Shown here piece by piece: positions 8,100 to 18,005 of a stretch of 62,987 nt of DNA. How positions within the stretch are numbered: the stretch's first letter is position 1; each line of letters begins with the position of its first letter. Under the pieces are notes generated by a model, which was given only the letters and a program-made list of their open reading frames with translations, ran no database searches and was not told the origin of the DNA. Source of the stretch: Beijerinckiaceae bacterium (GTDB lineage: Bacteria > Pseudomonadota > Alphaproteobacteria > Rhizobiales > Beijerinckiaceae); contig JAIETL010000043.1 of the NCBI GenBank assembly GCA_019745195.1, positions 1 through 62,987 on the forward strand. The letters run 5' to 3'. The position numbers and the translations under genes are program-made.

Positions 8100-8984
8100 A
8101 TGCTTCAGATCACTCCTCGCCAGCCGCGCCTGCTCATCGTCGACGGCAACACCCGCGACCAGCGCGAGGCTCATGCGTCAGGCTATGATGGCCTGTCGCC
8201 GGCGCAGGCCTATGCGCAGGAGGTCGCGGCCATTGCACCGGGCGCGGTCACCGACATCTGCCTGCCGGCCGACGAGGGCGCGAACCTGCCCGATGGGGCG
8301 GGCCTCTCCTCCTATGACGGCATTTTTCTCACCGGCTCCTCGCTGCACATCTACAGGGTCGAGCCGGCGGTGACGCGCCAGATCGAGCTGATGCGCGCGA
8401 TCTATGCCAGCGGCACGCCCTGCTTCGGCTCGTGCTGGGGCATCCAGGTCGGCGCGGTCGCGGCGGGCGGCACGGTCGTGCAAAACCCCAAGGGCCGCGA
8501 GATCGGCGTCGCGCGCCGCATCACGCTGACGGAGGCGGGCCGGACGCACCCGCTGCTCGCGGGGCGTCCGCTCGCCTTCGACGCGCCGGCGATCCACCTC
8601 GACACCATCGCCGTGCCGCCGCCGGGCGCGACGGTTCTGGCGTCCAACGCCTACAGCGCGGTGCATGCCGCCGAGATCGCCCATGACGGCGGCGTCTTCT
8701 GGGGCGTGCAGTATCACCCCGAATTCCCGCTGCGGCAGGTCGCCTCGATCCTGCGCCGGATGACGCCGCTGATCATCGCCGAGGGTTTCCGCCGCGATGA
8801 GGCCGAAGCCGAGCGCTGGCTGGCCGAGATCGAGGCGCTGGACGCGAACAAGACCCGCCACGATGTCGCCTGGGCGCATGGGTTCGACGAGGAGGTGCTG
8901 GACGATGCGCGGCGCGTGACGGAACTCCGGAATTTTCTTGAGATGCGGGTCAAGGCCGGAATGGGCGCGAGGGGACGCGGGTGA
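8100..8984 (+). CDS. Class I glutamine amidotransferase-like protein
   Basis: This 294-aa protein has a GATase1 domain: nucleophile C112 in G-S-C-W-G-I-Q and the catalytic histidine-glutamate pair in Q-Y-H-P-E-F. It resembles stand-alone GMP-synthase-like amidotransferases, which hydrolyse glutamine or gamma-glutamyl bonds (for example gamma-glutamyl-polyamines). No synthetase domain is fused or adjacent, so a free-standing hydrolase is more likely. The ATG at 8100 was preferred to an in-frame TTG at 8088. A C-terminal helical extension of about 70 residues follows the catalytic domain. Confidence 0.8.
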   Translation: MLQITPRQPRLLIVDGNTRDQREAHASGYDGLSPAQAYAQEVAAIAPGAVTDICLPADEGANLPDGAGLSSYDGIFLTGSSLHIYRVEPAVTRQIELMRAIYASGTPCFGSCWGIQVGAVAAGGTVVQNPKGREIGVARRITLTEAGRTHPLLAGRPLAFDAPAIHLDTIAVPPPGATVLASNAYSAVHAAEIAHDGGVFWGVQYHPEFPLRQVASILRRMTPLIIAEGFRRDEAEAERWLAEIEALDANKTRHDVAWAHGFDEEVLDDARRVTELRNFLEMRVKAGMGARGRG

Positions 8985-9032
8985 GGAGACCGGCTCGGCA
9001 CGAGCGCCATGGCGCTCGCCGACGCGCGGAGA

Positions 9033-9170
9033 TTAGCCAACCTCGCGCATCCGGCGCGGCACACAGGTCGACCATTCCATGATCTCGGTGCCCAGCGCCG
9101 CGATGCAGATAAGGATGGCCACGATCTGCCAGAACCGGTCCCAAATGACGGGCGAGTTCCAGTCGATCAC
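9033..9170 (-). CDS. 45-aa single-pass membrane protein overlapping nhaA
   Basis: A GTG start (9170-9168) overlaps the nhaA stop codon as GTGA, so the two genes share four bases and are probably translationally coupled. The product starts [10 protein letters not shown] and has one hydrophobic helix (about residues 15-26, [12 protein letters not shown]), followed by a short charged tail with P-R-R-M-R-E. Two tryptophans flank the helix, as at a membrane interface. I do not recognise a family. The arrangement suggests a small accessory subunit or regulator of the NhaA antiporter. Confidence 0.6.
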   Translation of the reverse strand: MIDWNSPVIWDRFWQIVAILICIAALGTEIMEWSTCVPRRMREVG

Positions 9171-10357
9171 GACGGCTCTCCCGGCGTCCTTTCAGGCGGC
9201 GCGAAGCGCAGGATCAGCCAGCCGATCGTACCGGCGATCAGGGAGCCGGCCAGCACGCCGATCTTCGTCGCATCCTGCAGGGCCTGCGAGGTCGGGAAGG
9301 CCAGCAGGCCGATGAACAGGCTCATGGTGAAACCGATGCCGCAGAGCAGCGAGACGCCGTAGAGCTGGAGCCAGCTCGCATTGGCGGGCAGGTCCGCCAG
9401 CCCCGAACGGATCGCAGCCCAGGCGAAGCCGAACACGCCGATCTGCTTGCCGATGAAGAGGCCGAGCGTGATGCCGAGCGGAACGGGCGCGAGCAGCGCC
9501 GAGGGGCCGACGCCGGCGAAGGAGACGCCGGCATTGGCGAAGCCGAAGATGGGGATGATCATGAAGGCGACCCAAGGGTGGAGCGCGTGCTCCAGCCTGT
9601 GCAGAGGCGACTCCGCATCGTCCGGCGCGCCCGGCGAGGCCTTGATCGGGATCGTCAGCGCCAGCGCGACACCGGCGAGCGTGGCATGAACGCCCGATTT
9701 CAGGACGAGGAACCACAACACCGCGCCGAGCAGCAGGTAGGGCGTCAGCTTCTGATAACCCAGCGCGTTGAAGGCGCGCAGGATGCCGAAGACGAAGAGC
9801 GCGCCGAGCAGGGCATAGACGTTCAGGTCGGCCGTGTAGAAGACGGCGATGATGATGACCGCGCCGAGATCATCGAGGATCGCCAGCGCCGTCAGGAAGA
9901 CCTTGAGCGAGACGGGCACGCGCGGTCCCAGCAGCGATAGCACGCCGAGCGCAAACGCGATGTCGGTCGCCGCCGGGATCGCCCAGCCGCGCAGGGTCTC
10001 GGGCGATCCCGCATTGAAGGCGACATAGATCAGGGCGGGGGCGATCATGCCGCCCAGCGCCGCGAAGCCGGGCAGCGCGCGCCGCGACCAGGACGACAAC
10101 TGGCCGTCGAGGAACTCGCGCTTGATCTCGAGCCCGACCAGCAGGAAGAACACTGCCATCAGCGCGTCGTTGATCCAGTGCAGCACCGACAGTCCGAGGA
10201 CGTAGCGGTTCAGCGTGGCGAAATAGACCGGCGCAGCGGGAGAATTCGCAATCAGGATGGCGAGGAAGGCCACGCCCATCAGGATGATCCCGCCGGAGGC
10301 TTCGTTGCCCAGGAATTGGCGGAAAGCGGACAGCGGGCGTGGAATCGTGCGTGACAT
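9167..10357 (-). CDS. nhaA: Na+/H+ antiporter NhaA
   Basis: NhaA exchanges two protons for one sodium ion across the inner membrane, for pH and salt homeostasis. The 396-aa protein has the full 12-helix pattern, starting [13 protein letters not shown]. The ion-binding pair is visible in the segment [10 protein letters not shown] and the following [10 protein letters not shown], where the two adjacent aspartates sit. An ATG at 10357 was chosen, since an upstream in-frame extension of 19 residues is not conserved in kind. A small membrane gene overlaps its 3' end. Confidence 0.95.
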   Translation of the reverse strand: MSRTIPRPLSAFRQFLGNEASGGIILMGVAFLAILIANSPAAPVYFATLNRYVLGLSVLHWINDALMAVFFLLVGLEIKREFLDGQLSSWSRRALPGFAALGGMIAPALIYVAFNAGSPETLRGWAIPAATDIAFALGVLSLLGPRVPVSLKVFLTALAILDDLGAVIIIAVFYTADLNVYALLGALFVFGILRAFNALGYQKLTPYLLLGAVLWFLVLKSGVHATLAGVALALTIPIKASPGAPDDAESPLHRLEHALHPWVAFMIIPIFGFANAGVSFAGVGPSALLAPVPLGITLGLFIGKQIGVFGFAWAAIRSGLADLPANASWLQLYGVSLLCGIGFTMSLFIGLLAFPTSQALQDATKIGVLAGSLIAGTIGWLILRFAPPERTPGEPS

Positions 10358-10506
10358 GGTCGCAAGGTCCCCGCGCTGGCGGCCCGACCGACGCAATCCC
10401 TGCCCGCCCGACAATCGCGACGGAGCACCCTGCCGGTTCTATCGCACCGTTCATGCTGGACTGCAACATTTGTGGCCGGCGAGCGGGCCTGCTGGGCTGC
10501 GACGCC

Positions 10507-12108
10507 CTACCCCCTTGCCGACCAGGTGCTCGTCCACGTCTCCGTCAGCGTGCGGCCCCTGGATTTCAGGAACAGCCGCAGATCGGCCGTCTCGCCATCG
10601 GGCAGGCTGGCGTCGAGGATGACGCGGAAGCCCTTCACATCGGGGTTGGGCACGAGGATGGTCGAGGTGATCGCGCCCAGCGTGGTCGAGGCGACCGCCT
10701 CGACGCTGCCTGCGTCGCCGAGCCAGAAGGCGAGATCGCCCTCGGCGAAATCGACGATGAAGCGCTTGCGGCCCTCGGGCCGGGCCTCGACTTTGCCGTC
10801 CTGAATATCGGAGCCCGAGAAGCTGTTGCGGGTCTGGCCCAGCGGATTCAGCCGCTCCGTGGTCGAGAGCGCGGTCAGCCGGTAGGCGAACTCCATCGGT
10901 TTGCCGACGGGCGGCGGCGTCTCCGGCGTCCAGAAGGCGACGATGTTGTCGAAGGCCTCGTTGTCGGTCGGAATTTCCACCAACTCGACCCGGCCTTTGC
11001 CCCAGTCGCCCAGCGGCTCGACCCAGTACCCCGGCCGTGCGTGGTAGTGCGCCTCGAGGTCCTGATAGTGGCCGAATTCGCGGTCGCGCTGCATCAGGCC
11101 GAAACCGCGCGGGTTCTCGTCGGCGAAGCTGGAGACGCGCAGCGCCCGCGGATTCCGGATCGGCCGCCAGATCCACTCGCCCGCGCCGGTGCGCAGCATC
11201 AGCCCGTCGGAATCATGGATCTCGGGGCGGAAATCGGTGCGCTGGGCGAGATCGCCCTCCCCGGCCTGGAACATCGAGGTCAGCGGCGCGAAGCCGACGC
11301 GGCGCAGCTCCTTGCGCGGCACGATCGTCGCCGTCACCTCGACGCTGGTCACAGCCCCTGGCGTCACGACATAGCGATAGGCGCCCGCGACCGAGGGCGA
11401 ATCGAGCAGGGCATGGATCACGAGCTGCGTCGTGTCCCGGGCCGGCTCCTCCAGCCAGAGCGCGCGAAAGAACGGGAATTCCTCGTCCTGTTCGCCGCCG
11501 ACATCGAGCGATAGCGACCGCGCCGAAAGCCCGTAGCGCTGGCCGCGCCCGATCAGCCGGAAATAGCTTGCGCCCAGGAACGAGATCAGCTCGTCCTGCA
11601 CCTTCGGATCGTTCAATGTCGTGGTCACGGCGAAGCCGGCGAAGCCGAGCGAGGGCGAGAGCTGCTTGGGAACCGGCACCTTGCCATATTCGAACAGCGC
11701 GGTCTGGAACGGTATCGGGATCGCCAGCCCGTCGCGCACGACGTGGACCTGCACCGGCTTGTCGTGCAGAAAGCCGAGATGGAACGGCAGCAGCCGGAAA
11801 TCCGAGCCGCCGTCGCGCCAGAAGGCGCGGTCGCGCCTGAAGCGGATTTCGCGATAGCTGTCATAGGTGAGCGCCGACAGCTCGTCGGGAACCTTCGCCG
11901 CGCCGGCGTCGAAGGGCCGCTCGCCGAGCGCAACGGCCTGCGCGACGACATCCTCGTAGCCGAAACGGCGGCCGGCCGCCGGCTGCTGCGCCAGCGCCCG
12001 CGGAGCCGCCAGCACGATCACGGCCGAAGACAGCAGCGCTCCCAGCGTATCACGGCGAGAAAGCGCCCGCCCGGCGCGGGCGGCGGTGTCTGAGATGTCG
12101 TCTGGCAT
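10507..12108 (-). CDS. opgG: Periplasmic glucan biosynthesis protein OpgG/MdoG
   Basis: OpgG is needed to build or release osmoregulated periplasmic glucans. The 533-aa protein has an N-terminal twin-arginine-type signal (S-R-R-D-T-L-G followed by a hydrophobic stretch ending A-L-A, about residues 18-40), then the conserved F-G-Y-E-D-V-V and Y-R-E-I-R-F-R segments of the MdoG domain. No glucosyltransferase opgH is next to it; the neighbours are nhaA and a divergent muiA-like gene. A Tat signal is typical of the OpgD/OpgG group, so OpgD is an alternative name. Confidence 0.88.
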   Translation of the reverse strand: MPDDISDTAARAGRALSRRDTLGALLSSAVIVLAAPRALAQQPAAGRRFGYEDVVAQAVALGERPFDAGAAKVPDELSALTYDSYREIRFRRDRAFWRDGGSDFRLLPFHLGFLHDKPVQVHVVRDGLAIPIPFQTALFEYGKVPVPKQLSPSLGFAGFAVTTTLNDPKVQDELISFLGASYFRLIGRGQRYGLSARSLSLDVGGEQDEEFPFFRALWLEEPARDTTQLVIHALLDSPSVAGAYRYVVTPGAVTSVEVTATIVPRKELRRVGFAPLTSMFQAGEGDLAQRTDFRPEIHDSDGLMLRTGAGEWIWRPIRNPRALRVSSFADENPRGFGLMQRDREFGHYQDLEAHYHARPGYWVEPLGDWGKGRVELVEIPTDNEAFDNIVAFWTPETPPPVGKPMEFAYRLTALSTTERLNPLGQTRNSFSGSDIQDGKVEARPEGRKRFIVDFAEGDLAFWLGDAGSVEAVASTTLGAITSTILVPNPDVKGFRVILDASLPDGETADLRLFLKSRGRTLTETWTSTWSARG

Positions 12109-12297
12109 CGGGCTCCCCTGGCTCGATACGAAACCATGCTGCGGCGCGGAAGTTCCGGCAGGCGCGGCCAGGCTTCCGCGCGCCGGACCAGCCCCCGCTT
12201 GCCCGCTGCCGCATCGTCATTCCACCCCAATCCCGCCTTTCCCGCGCCGAAATCCGGCTCGCCTATCACGGGCTCGTGATCAACCGGGGATAGCACC

Positions 12298-14007
12298 ATG
12301 ACGAGCCGACGCCTGAGCCCCTACGCAGCCGCAATGATCCTGACGCCGGGCCTGCTGGCATCGACGCTCGCAGGAGCGGCCGAGATCGAGCTGTCCTCCC
12401 GCATCGACCGCGTCACGGTCTATCCCGACGGGGCGGTGGTGACGCGGCTCGGCAAGGCGCAACTCATGGCCGGGGCCTCGCAGATCGTGCTGCGCGGCCT
12501 GCCGGCGAGCGTCGATCCCGCCTCGATCCGAGTCGAGGGACAGGCCGAGGGCGCTTTCTCCATCGGCGCGGTCGATGTCCGCCTCGTGCCCGGCGAGGTC
12601 CGCACGGGGCTCGACCCCGCGATCGAGAGCAAGCTCAAGACGCTGCGCGAGGAGAAGGCGATGCTGGAGGGCCGCGCGGCCGCGATCGAGGCCAAGCGCG
12701 GCACGATCGAGCGCTTCGGCCAGGCCGGGCCTGATAAGCTCGGCCCCGACGGCAAGGCCTTGCCGCTGGCCGACTGGCCGGCGGTATTCGATGCGATCGG
12801 CACCGCGCTGGTCAAGGTGCATGAGGAGTTGCGCAGCGTGCGCGGCCGCAGGTCGGAGGTCGAGGCCGAGATCGCCGCGCTGGAGCGCGCGCGGCCGCAA
12901 CCCGGCCGTCCCGGCGCGCCCAGGCGCGACGTCGCCATCGCGGTCGAGTCTCAAGGCTCGCTCGCAGCCGAGATCAGCGTCAGCTACCGCGTCAGCGGCG
13001 CGAACTGGCTTCCGGGTTACGAAGCGCGGCTCTCCACCGGCGGCCCCACGGCAAAACCGGAGATCCTGTTCGTGCGCCGGGCGGAACTGCGCCAGCGCAC
13101 CGGCGAGGACTGGGGCGACGTCGCGGTGACGCTCTCGACGACGCGCACCGCCGGCGGCACCCGCGCGCCGGACCTGCCGCCGATGCAGGTCGCCTTCTTC
13201 GAGCCGCCGGTCGTGTACGAGAACAGAGCCAAAGCTACTGCCGCGCCCGCAGCGCCCCAGCGGCCCTTTGGATCGGGCTTCGACAAGACGATTTCACTTG
13301 AAGATCGCGTCGCTCGCGCCGAGCCGGCGCGCCAGGCCGAGGTCCAGACAGCCCAGATCGAGGCCGGGGCCTATCAGGCGAGTTTTCAGGTTCCCGGCCG
13401 CGTCAGCGTCCCGCAGGACGGCTCCTCGCGGGCCGTGGTGCTGAGCCAGGGCACGATCGCGCCTGCGCTGACCGCCCGGATATCGCCCGAGCTGGAGGAA
13501 CGCGCCTATCTCGAAGCCGCCTTCACGCATGAGCAGGAGGCCCCACTGCTGCCGGGCGAGGTTTTTCTGCATCGCAACGGCGCCTACATCGGCAAGGGCC
13601 GGCTCGGGCTGGTCGCGCCCGGCGACAAGGTCGAACTCGGCTTTGGAGCCGACGACAAGCTCAAGGTGACCCGCGCGCCCGTGCGCCGGCGCGAGAACGA
13701 TCCGGGCTGGCTCGGCCAGACCCGCACCGATCTGCGCGAGTTCAAAACGGTGGTAAAGAGCCTGCATGCGCAAGCGGTGAAGGTGATGCTGAGCGAGCGC
13801 ATCCCCTTCTCCGAATCGAGCGCGATCACCGTCGAGACGCTGCCCCAGACGACGCCGCCGACGGAAAAGCAGGTCGGCGACAAGCGCGGCGTCATGGCCT
13901 GGAGCTTCGACCTTCCCGCAGGCGCGGAGAAGGAGATCAGGCTCGCCTACCGGATCAAATGGCCCGGCGACCGCGATCTGAGCTTCGAGGCGAAGCCGGT
14001 GCGGTAA
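12298..14007 (+). CDS. MuiA-family (mucoidy inhibitor) protein, DUF4139
   Basis: This 569-aa secreted protein begins with a signal peptide (about residues 1-27). An N-terminal domain carries R-V-T-V-Y-P-D-G-A-V-V-T and a charged helical region with coiled-coil character follows (about 100-190). A C-terminal DUF4139 beta-rich domain has S-Y-R-V-S-G-A-N-W-L-P-G-Y-E-A-R at its start. The family is named for suppression of mucoid colonies in some bacteria, but no biochemical role is established. The gene is divergent from opgG, another envelope-polysaccharide gene, with about 190 nt between them. Confidence 0.8.
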   Translation: MTSRRLSPYAAAMILTPGLLASTLAGAAEIELSSRIDRVTVYPDGAVVTRLGKAQLMAGASQIVLRGLPASVDPASIRVEGQAEGAFSIGAVDVRLVPGEVRTGLDPAIESKLKTLREEKAMLEGRAAAIEAKRGTIERFGQAGPDKLGPDGKALPLADWPAVFDAIGTALVKVHEELRSVRGRRSEVEAEIAALERARPQPGRPGAPRRDVAIAVESQGSLAAEISVSYRVSGANWLPGYEARLSTGGPTAKPEILFVRRAELRQRTGEDWGDVAVTLSTTRTAGGTRAPDLPPMQVAFFEPPVVYENRAKATAAPAAPQRPFGSGFDKTISLEDRVARAEPARQAEVQTAQIEAGAYQASFQVPGRVSVPQDGSSRAVVLSQGTIAPALTARISPELEERAYLEAAFTHEQEAPLLPGEVFLHRNGAYIGKGRLGLVAPGDKVELGFGADDKLKVTRAPVRRRENDPGWLGQTRTDLREFKTVVKSLHAQAVKVMLSERIPFSESSAITVETLPQTTPPTEKQVGDKRGVMAWSFDLPAGAEKEIRLAYRIKWPGDRDLSFEAKPVR

Positions 14008-14010
14008 GGG

Positions 14011-14589
14011 TCAGAGCGCCATCTCCAGCTCCCGACCACGACCCAGCCGCGTCATCCAGTCGGCGTAGTTTGGCTGTGCCTTGATCTGATGCCCGTAGTG
14101 ACGCCGCAGCGCGTGGGTCAGCCGCCCTTCGCGGCTGAGCTGCTCGTCTGCGAAAGCGACCATCACCGAGTTCGGCCAGGCTTGCGGGCGCACCGCACGC
14201 AGGCGGCCGAACAGCGCCTCTTCCGATTCGTCAGGGTAGACCTGCGCCAGCAGCGTCAGCATCGCCGCCGTCGAACGCGAGATGCCCATATGGCAGTGGA
14301 CGAGGAGATGGCCCTCGCGCCGCTCGCCGGAACCCTCCTGAAGGCTGGTCCCGAAGGCGAGAATCTGAGCGACATGCTTAGGTTCCGGCATGATCTTGCC
14401 CGACGCGGCGTCGATGATGTCGTGGAAGCGCAGTGTGACCCGGTGATGGTCGCCATAGCTGCCGAAGGCCGCAAGCTCCGGCCAGTCGGGATCGAGCACC
14501 GAAAGGACATGGCTGACCTTGCGCGTGCTCTGCGCGTCGAGTTCGTCGATGCCGCAGATGGTGAGCGTCGAGATTGCCAGAGGTTTCAT
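14011..14589 (-). CDS. Tyrosine/dual-specificity phosphatase-like protein
   Basis: This 192-aa cytosolic protein has the cysteine-phosphatase loop H-C-H-M-G-I-S-R-S (nucleophile C99, arginine R105), which is the CX5R signature. The D-I-I-D-A segment upstream (residues 57-61) may carry the general acid. It is predicted to hydrolyse phosphotyrosine or another phosphomonoester; related alphaproteobacterial proteins are annotated as protein tyrosine phosphatases. It is convergent with the muiA-like gene (3 nt between stops) and divergent from purA. The ATG at 14589 was preferred to an upstream in-frame start that adds 22 basic residues. Confidence 0.78.
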   Translation of the reverse strand: MKPLAISTLTICGIDELDAQSTRKVSHVLSVLDPDWPELAAFGSYGDHHRVTLRFHDIIDAASGKIMPEPKHVAQILAFGTSLQEGSGERREGHLLVHCHMGISRSTAAMLTLLAQVYPDESEEALFGRLRAVRPQAWPNSVMVAFADEQLSREGRLTHALRRHYGHQIKAQPNYADWMTRLGRGRELEMAL

Positions 14590-14717
14590 GCTGTTGAGCC
14601 TTCGCCGGCAGGGCTGGAGAGCCGCCGGCTTAACCGCGCGGCACGATCGCGGCAACCTCGCACGCCTTGACCTTGTCCTGCTATTGGCTCATGAGGGCTT
14701 GCAAGGAACTGCCCCGA

Positions 14718-14743
14718 AACCCCGGCCTTGCGTCGGGGTTTTT
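14718..14743 (+). terminator. Intrinsic terminator upstream of purA
   Basis: AACCCCG (14718-14724) pairs with CGGGGTT (14734-14740), followed by a run of T to 14743. It points in the purA direction and lies 60 nt before the purA ATG, after only ~130 nt of space from the divergent phosphatase gene. It therefore ends a short leader or small RNA rather than a coding transcript. Confidence 0.7.
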
Positions 14744-14803
14744 CATGTGCGCGGCGCTTGCGCGAGACACGCGAGTTGCATGACGCGGGAAGGTTCGGAT
14801 CCG

Positions 14804-16096
<1,293 letters not shown>

Positions 16097-16146
16097 GCGC
16101 CCATTCGCGGGTTGACGCACCCCCTCAACATCGACAAGTGAGGCCT

Positions 16147-17352
16147 ATGGCCGACTTCTATCCCATCCTGGCGCGCGCGGTCGCCGGGCTGACCGACCCC
16201 TCGCCCGAGGCGCGGCGCGCCATCTATGAGCGGGCGCGGACGGCGCTGGTGGCGCAGTTGCGCAGTCTCGACCCGCCCTTGGGCGAGGCCGAGATCATGC
16301 GCGAGCGGCTCTCGCTCGACGAGGCCATGGCGCGCATCGAGGCCGAGCACGGCGATGGCTCTCCTGCGCCGTCGCAGGTTGCGTTTCCAGACACGCCTCC
16401 TCCGCCGCCGGTCATTCCCGAGCCGCCGCGCCCGTTCGAGCCGGGCCCGGCCGCGCCCGATCCTGCGCCCGTCGCCCTCGACGACATCCCGGCCGAGGCG
16501 CCGGAGCCGCAGCCGGTCCGGCCCCGCATCGCGCCGCCGCGCGAGAGGCGCGTCGAGGCAAGTCATATCCGGACCACGATCGTCGGCGTAGGCATCGCCA
16601 TCGCGGTCGCAGCCATCGCAGCCACGGCCTATTACATCCACAAGGTCGCTCCGCAGGACGCCACGACGCGCCCGCGCGTCGAGACGCCCGTGCAGCCCGG
16701 ACAGCCCGACAATGCCGGCAAGCTCGGCGACCGCGTCGGCGAAGCGGGCAACCCCAATGCGCCCAGACCCGGCAGCGGCACGCCGACACAGACCCAGAGC
16801 GGCGAGGTCGCAGTGGCGCAGCGCGCCATCCTGTACACCGAGGACCCGGCCAATCCGCAGCAGCCCCGCGCCATTCAGGGCCGTGTCTTCTGGCGGCTCG
16901 ACAGCGAGAGCGCCGGCCAGGGCCGCCCGGTCGAGACGATCGTGCGCGCCACCATCGAGGTTGCGGAAGCGGGCCTCGCGCTGGATTTCACCATTCGCCG
17001 CAACACCGACAGCGCCTTCCCCGCCTCGCACATCATCGGCCTGCGCTTCACCCCGGCCGGCGACCCGGCCCAGAACGCGGTGCGCGAAGTCGGCGTGCCG
17101 CAGTTCAAGATCGAGGAGGGCGAGCGCGGCGCACCCTTGTCGGCGATCAACTCGGCGCTGGGCGACAATCTGTTCGTGGCGGCGATGTCGAACGTGCCCG
17201 TCGAGGTGGAGCGCAATCTCGAGCTGATCCTGAACCGGCTCTGGATCGACGTGCCGGTGCGCTTCGCCTCCGGCCGCAGGGGCATCATCACCTTCGAGAA
17301 GGGCGTCTCCGGCAGCCAGACTCTGGCGGACGCTTTTGGGCGCTGGCGGTAG
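16147..17352 (+). CDS. Membrane-anchored hypothetical protein with proline-rich linker
   Basis: This 401-aa protein of conserved alphaproteobacterial type is not assigned a function. Residues 1-70 are a soluble helical domain that starts M-A-D-F-Y-P-I-L-A-R-A-V-A-G-L and looks conserved. A proline/alanine-rich linker runs to about 135. One transmembrane helix follows (G-V-G-I-A-I-A-V-A-A-I-A-A-T-A-Y-Y). The second half is a soluble domain with T-I-E-V-A-E-A-G-L-A-L-D-F-T and G-D-N-L-F-V-A-A-M. An ATG at 16147 and a GTG at 16138 are both possible starts. It follows purA and ends at a strong terminator. Confidence 0.75.
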   Translation: MADFYPILARAVAGLTDPSPEARRAIYERARTALVAQLRSLDPPLGEAEIMRERLSLDEAMARIEAEHGDGSPAPSQVAFPDTPPPPPVIPEPPRPFEPGPAAPDPAPVALDDIPAEAPEPQPVRPRIAPPRERRVEASHIRTTIVGVGIAIAVAAIAATAYYIHKVAPQDATTRPRVETPVQPGQPDNAGKLGDRVGEAGNPNAPRPGSGTPTQTQSGEVAVAQRAILYTEDPANPQQPRAIQGRVFWRLDSESAGQGRPVETIVRATIEVAEAGLALDFTIRRNTDSAFPASHIIGLRFTPAGDPAQNAVREVGVPQFKIEEGERGAPLSAINSALGDNLFVAAMSNVPVEVERNLELILNRLWIDVPVRFASGRRGIITFEKGVSGSQTLADAFGRWR

Positions 17353-17379
17353 GGCCGGCTTCTTCTGCGAATACCGGAG

Positions 17380-17406
17380 CCCCCGGCGACCTGCGCCGGG
17401 GGTTTT
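17380..17406. terminator. Strong bidirectional terminator
   Basis: CCCCCGGCG (17380-17388) pairs perfectly with CGCCGGGGG (17394-17402) around ACCTG and is followed by TTTT. It separates the convergent membrane-protein gene and the small secreted-protein gene. Confidence 0.85.
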
Positions 17407-17425
17407 GTCGTTCCGGACGCTGCTT

Positions 17426-17791
17426 TCAGCGGCAGACCGTCTTGTGGCCGATCACGATCGTCTCGCCGGAGTAGCGGTCGAAGCGCTTGATCGGCTTCTC
17501 GAAGCAGTCCTCCTCCTCGTCGTCATGGTCGATGAAGCGAACCGGGCGCTGCGGCGCATAGCGCTCATCGGCATGACGGGGCTGGCTGTGAGCGGCGGCC
17601 GCGCCGAGCAGCGCGCCGCCGAGGCCGACCAGAGCGCCGATCGCGAGAGCCGACTTGTTGACCTTGTTGCTGCGCACGGGCTTCACCTCGAAGCCGCGAT
17701 CCGAGGCGAAGGCAGGAGCGACGGAGGCAGCCGTGACGCTGACGATGGCGAGGGCGGCGACCAGGGAGTTGGTAAAGGACTTGGCGGACAT
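17426..17791 (-). CDS. Small secreted hypothetical protein
   Basis: This 121-aa protein has a clear signal peptide (about residues 1-30, ending A-F-A). A glycine/alanine-rich hydrophobic stretch (A-I-G-A-L-V-G-L-G-G-A-L-L-G-A) follows, and then a charged tail with H-D-D-E-E-E-D. The C-terminal half has two cysteines (in D-C-F-E-K and T-V-C-R) that could form a disulphide. The AGGAGAG upstream of the ATG at 17791 supports the start. Similar short periplasmic proteins are common in Hyphomicrobiales but have no assigned role. Confidence 0.65.
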   Translation of the reverse strand: MSAKSFTNSLVAALAIVSVTAASVAPAFASDRGFEVKPVRSNKVNKSALAIGALVGLGGALLGAAAAHSQPRHADERYAPQRPVRFIDHDDEEEDCFEKPIKRFDRYSGETIVIGHKTVCR

Positions 17792-18005
17792 CGGTCTCTC
17801 CTGAAGGGTTGGCGGCGATCCGTTCGCCGATGAATTGACCCTAGAGGTGAGCCCGATGCGGCGCTGTTCCGCAGGTGACAGGCCGACTCGGTCGCGGACG
17901 ACGAAAACCGCCGGATCGATCGGAAATTTGCAAATGACGTTCTCGCCAACTCTGTAGATTTGGGTATGTTGGGAGCGTAGCGCCTTTGTGCGCCGCGGAG
18001 GAAAC

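Noticed and set aside
10339..11514. Plus-strand open frame of 391 codons opposite opgG
   Set aside because: It is antisense to the conserved OpgG coding sequence.
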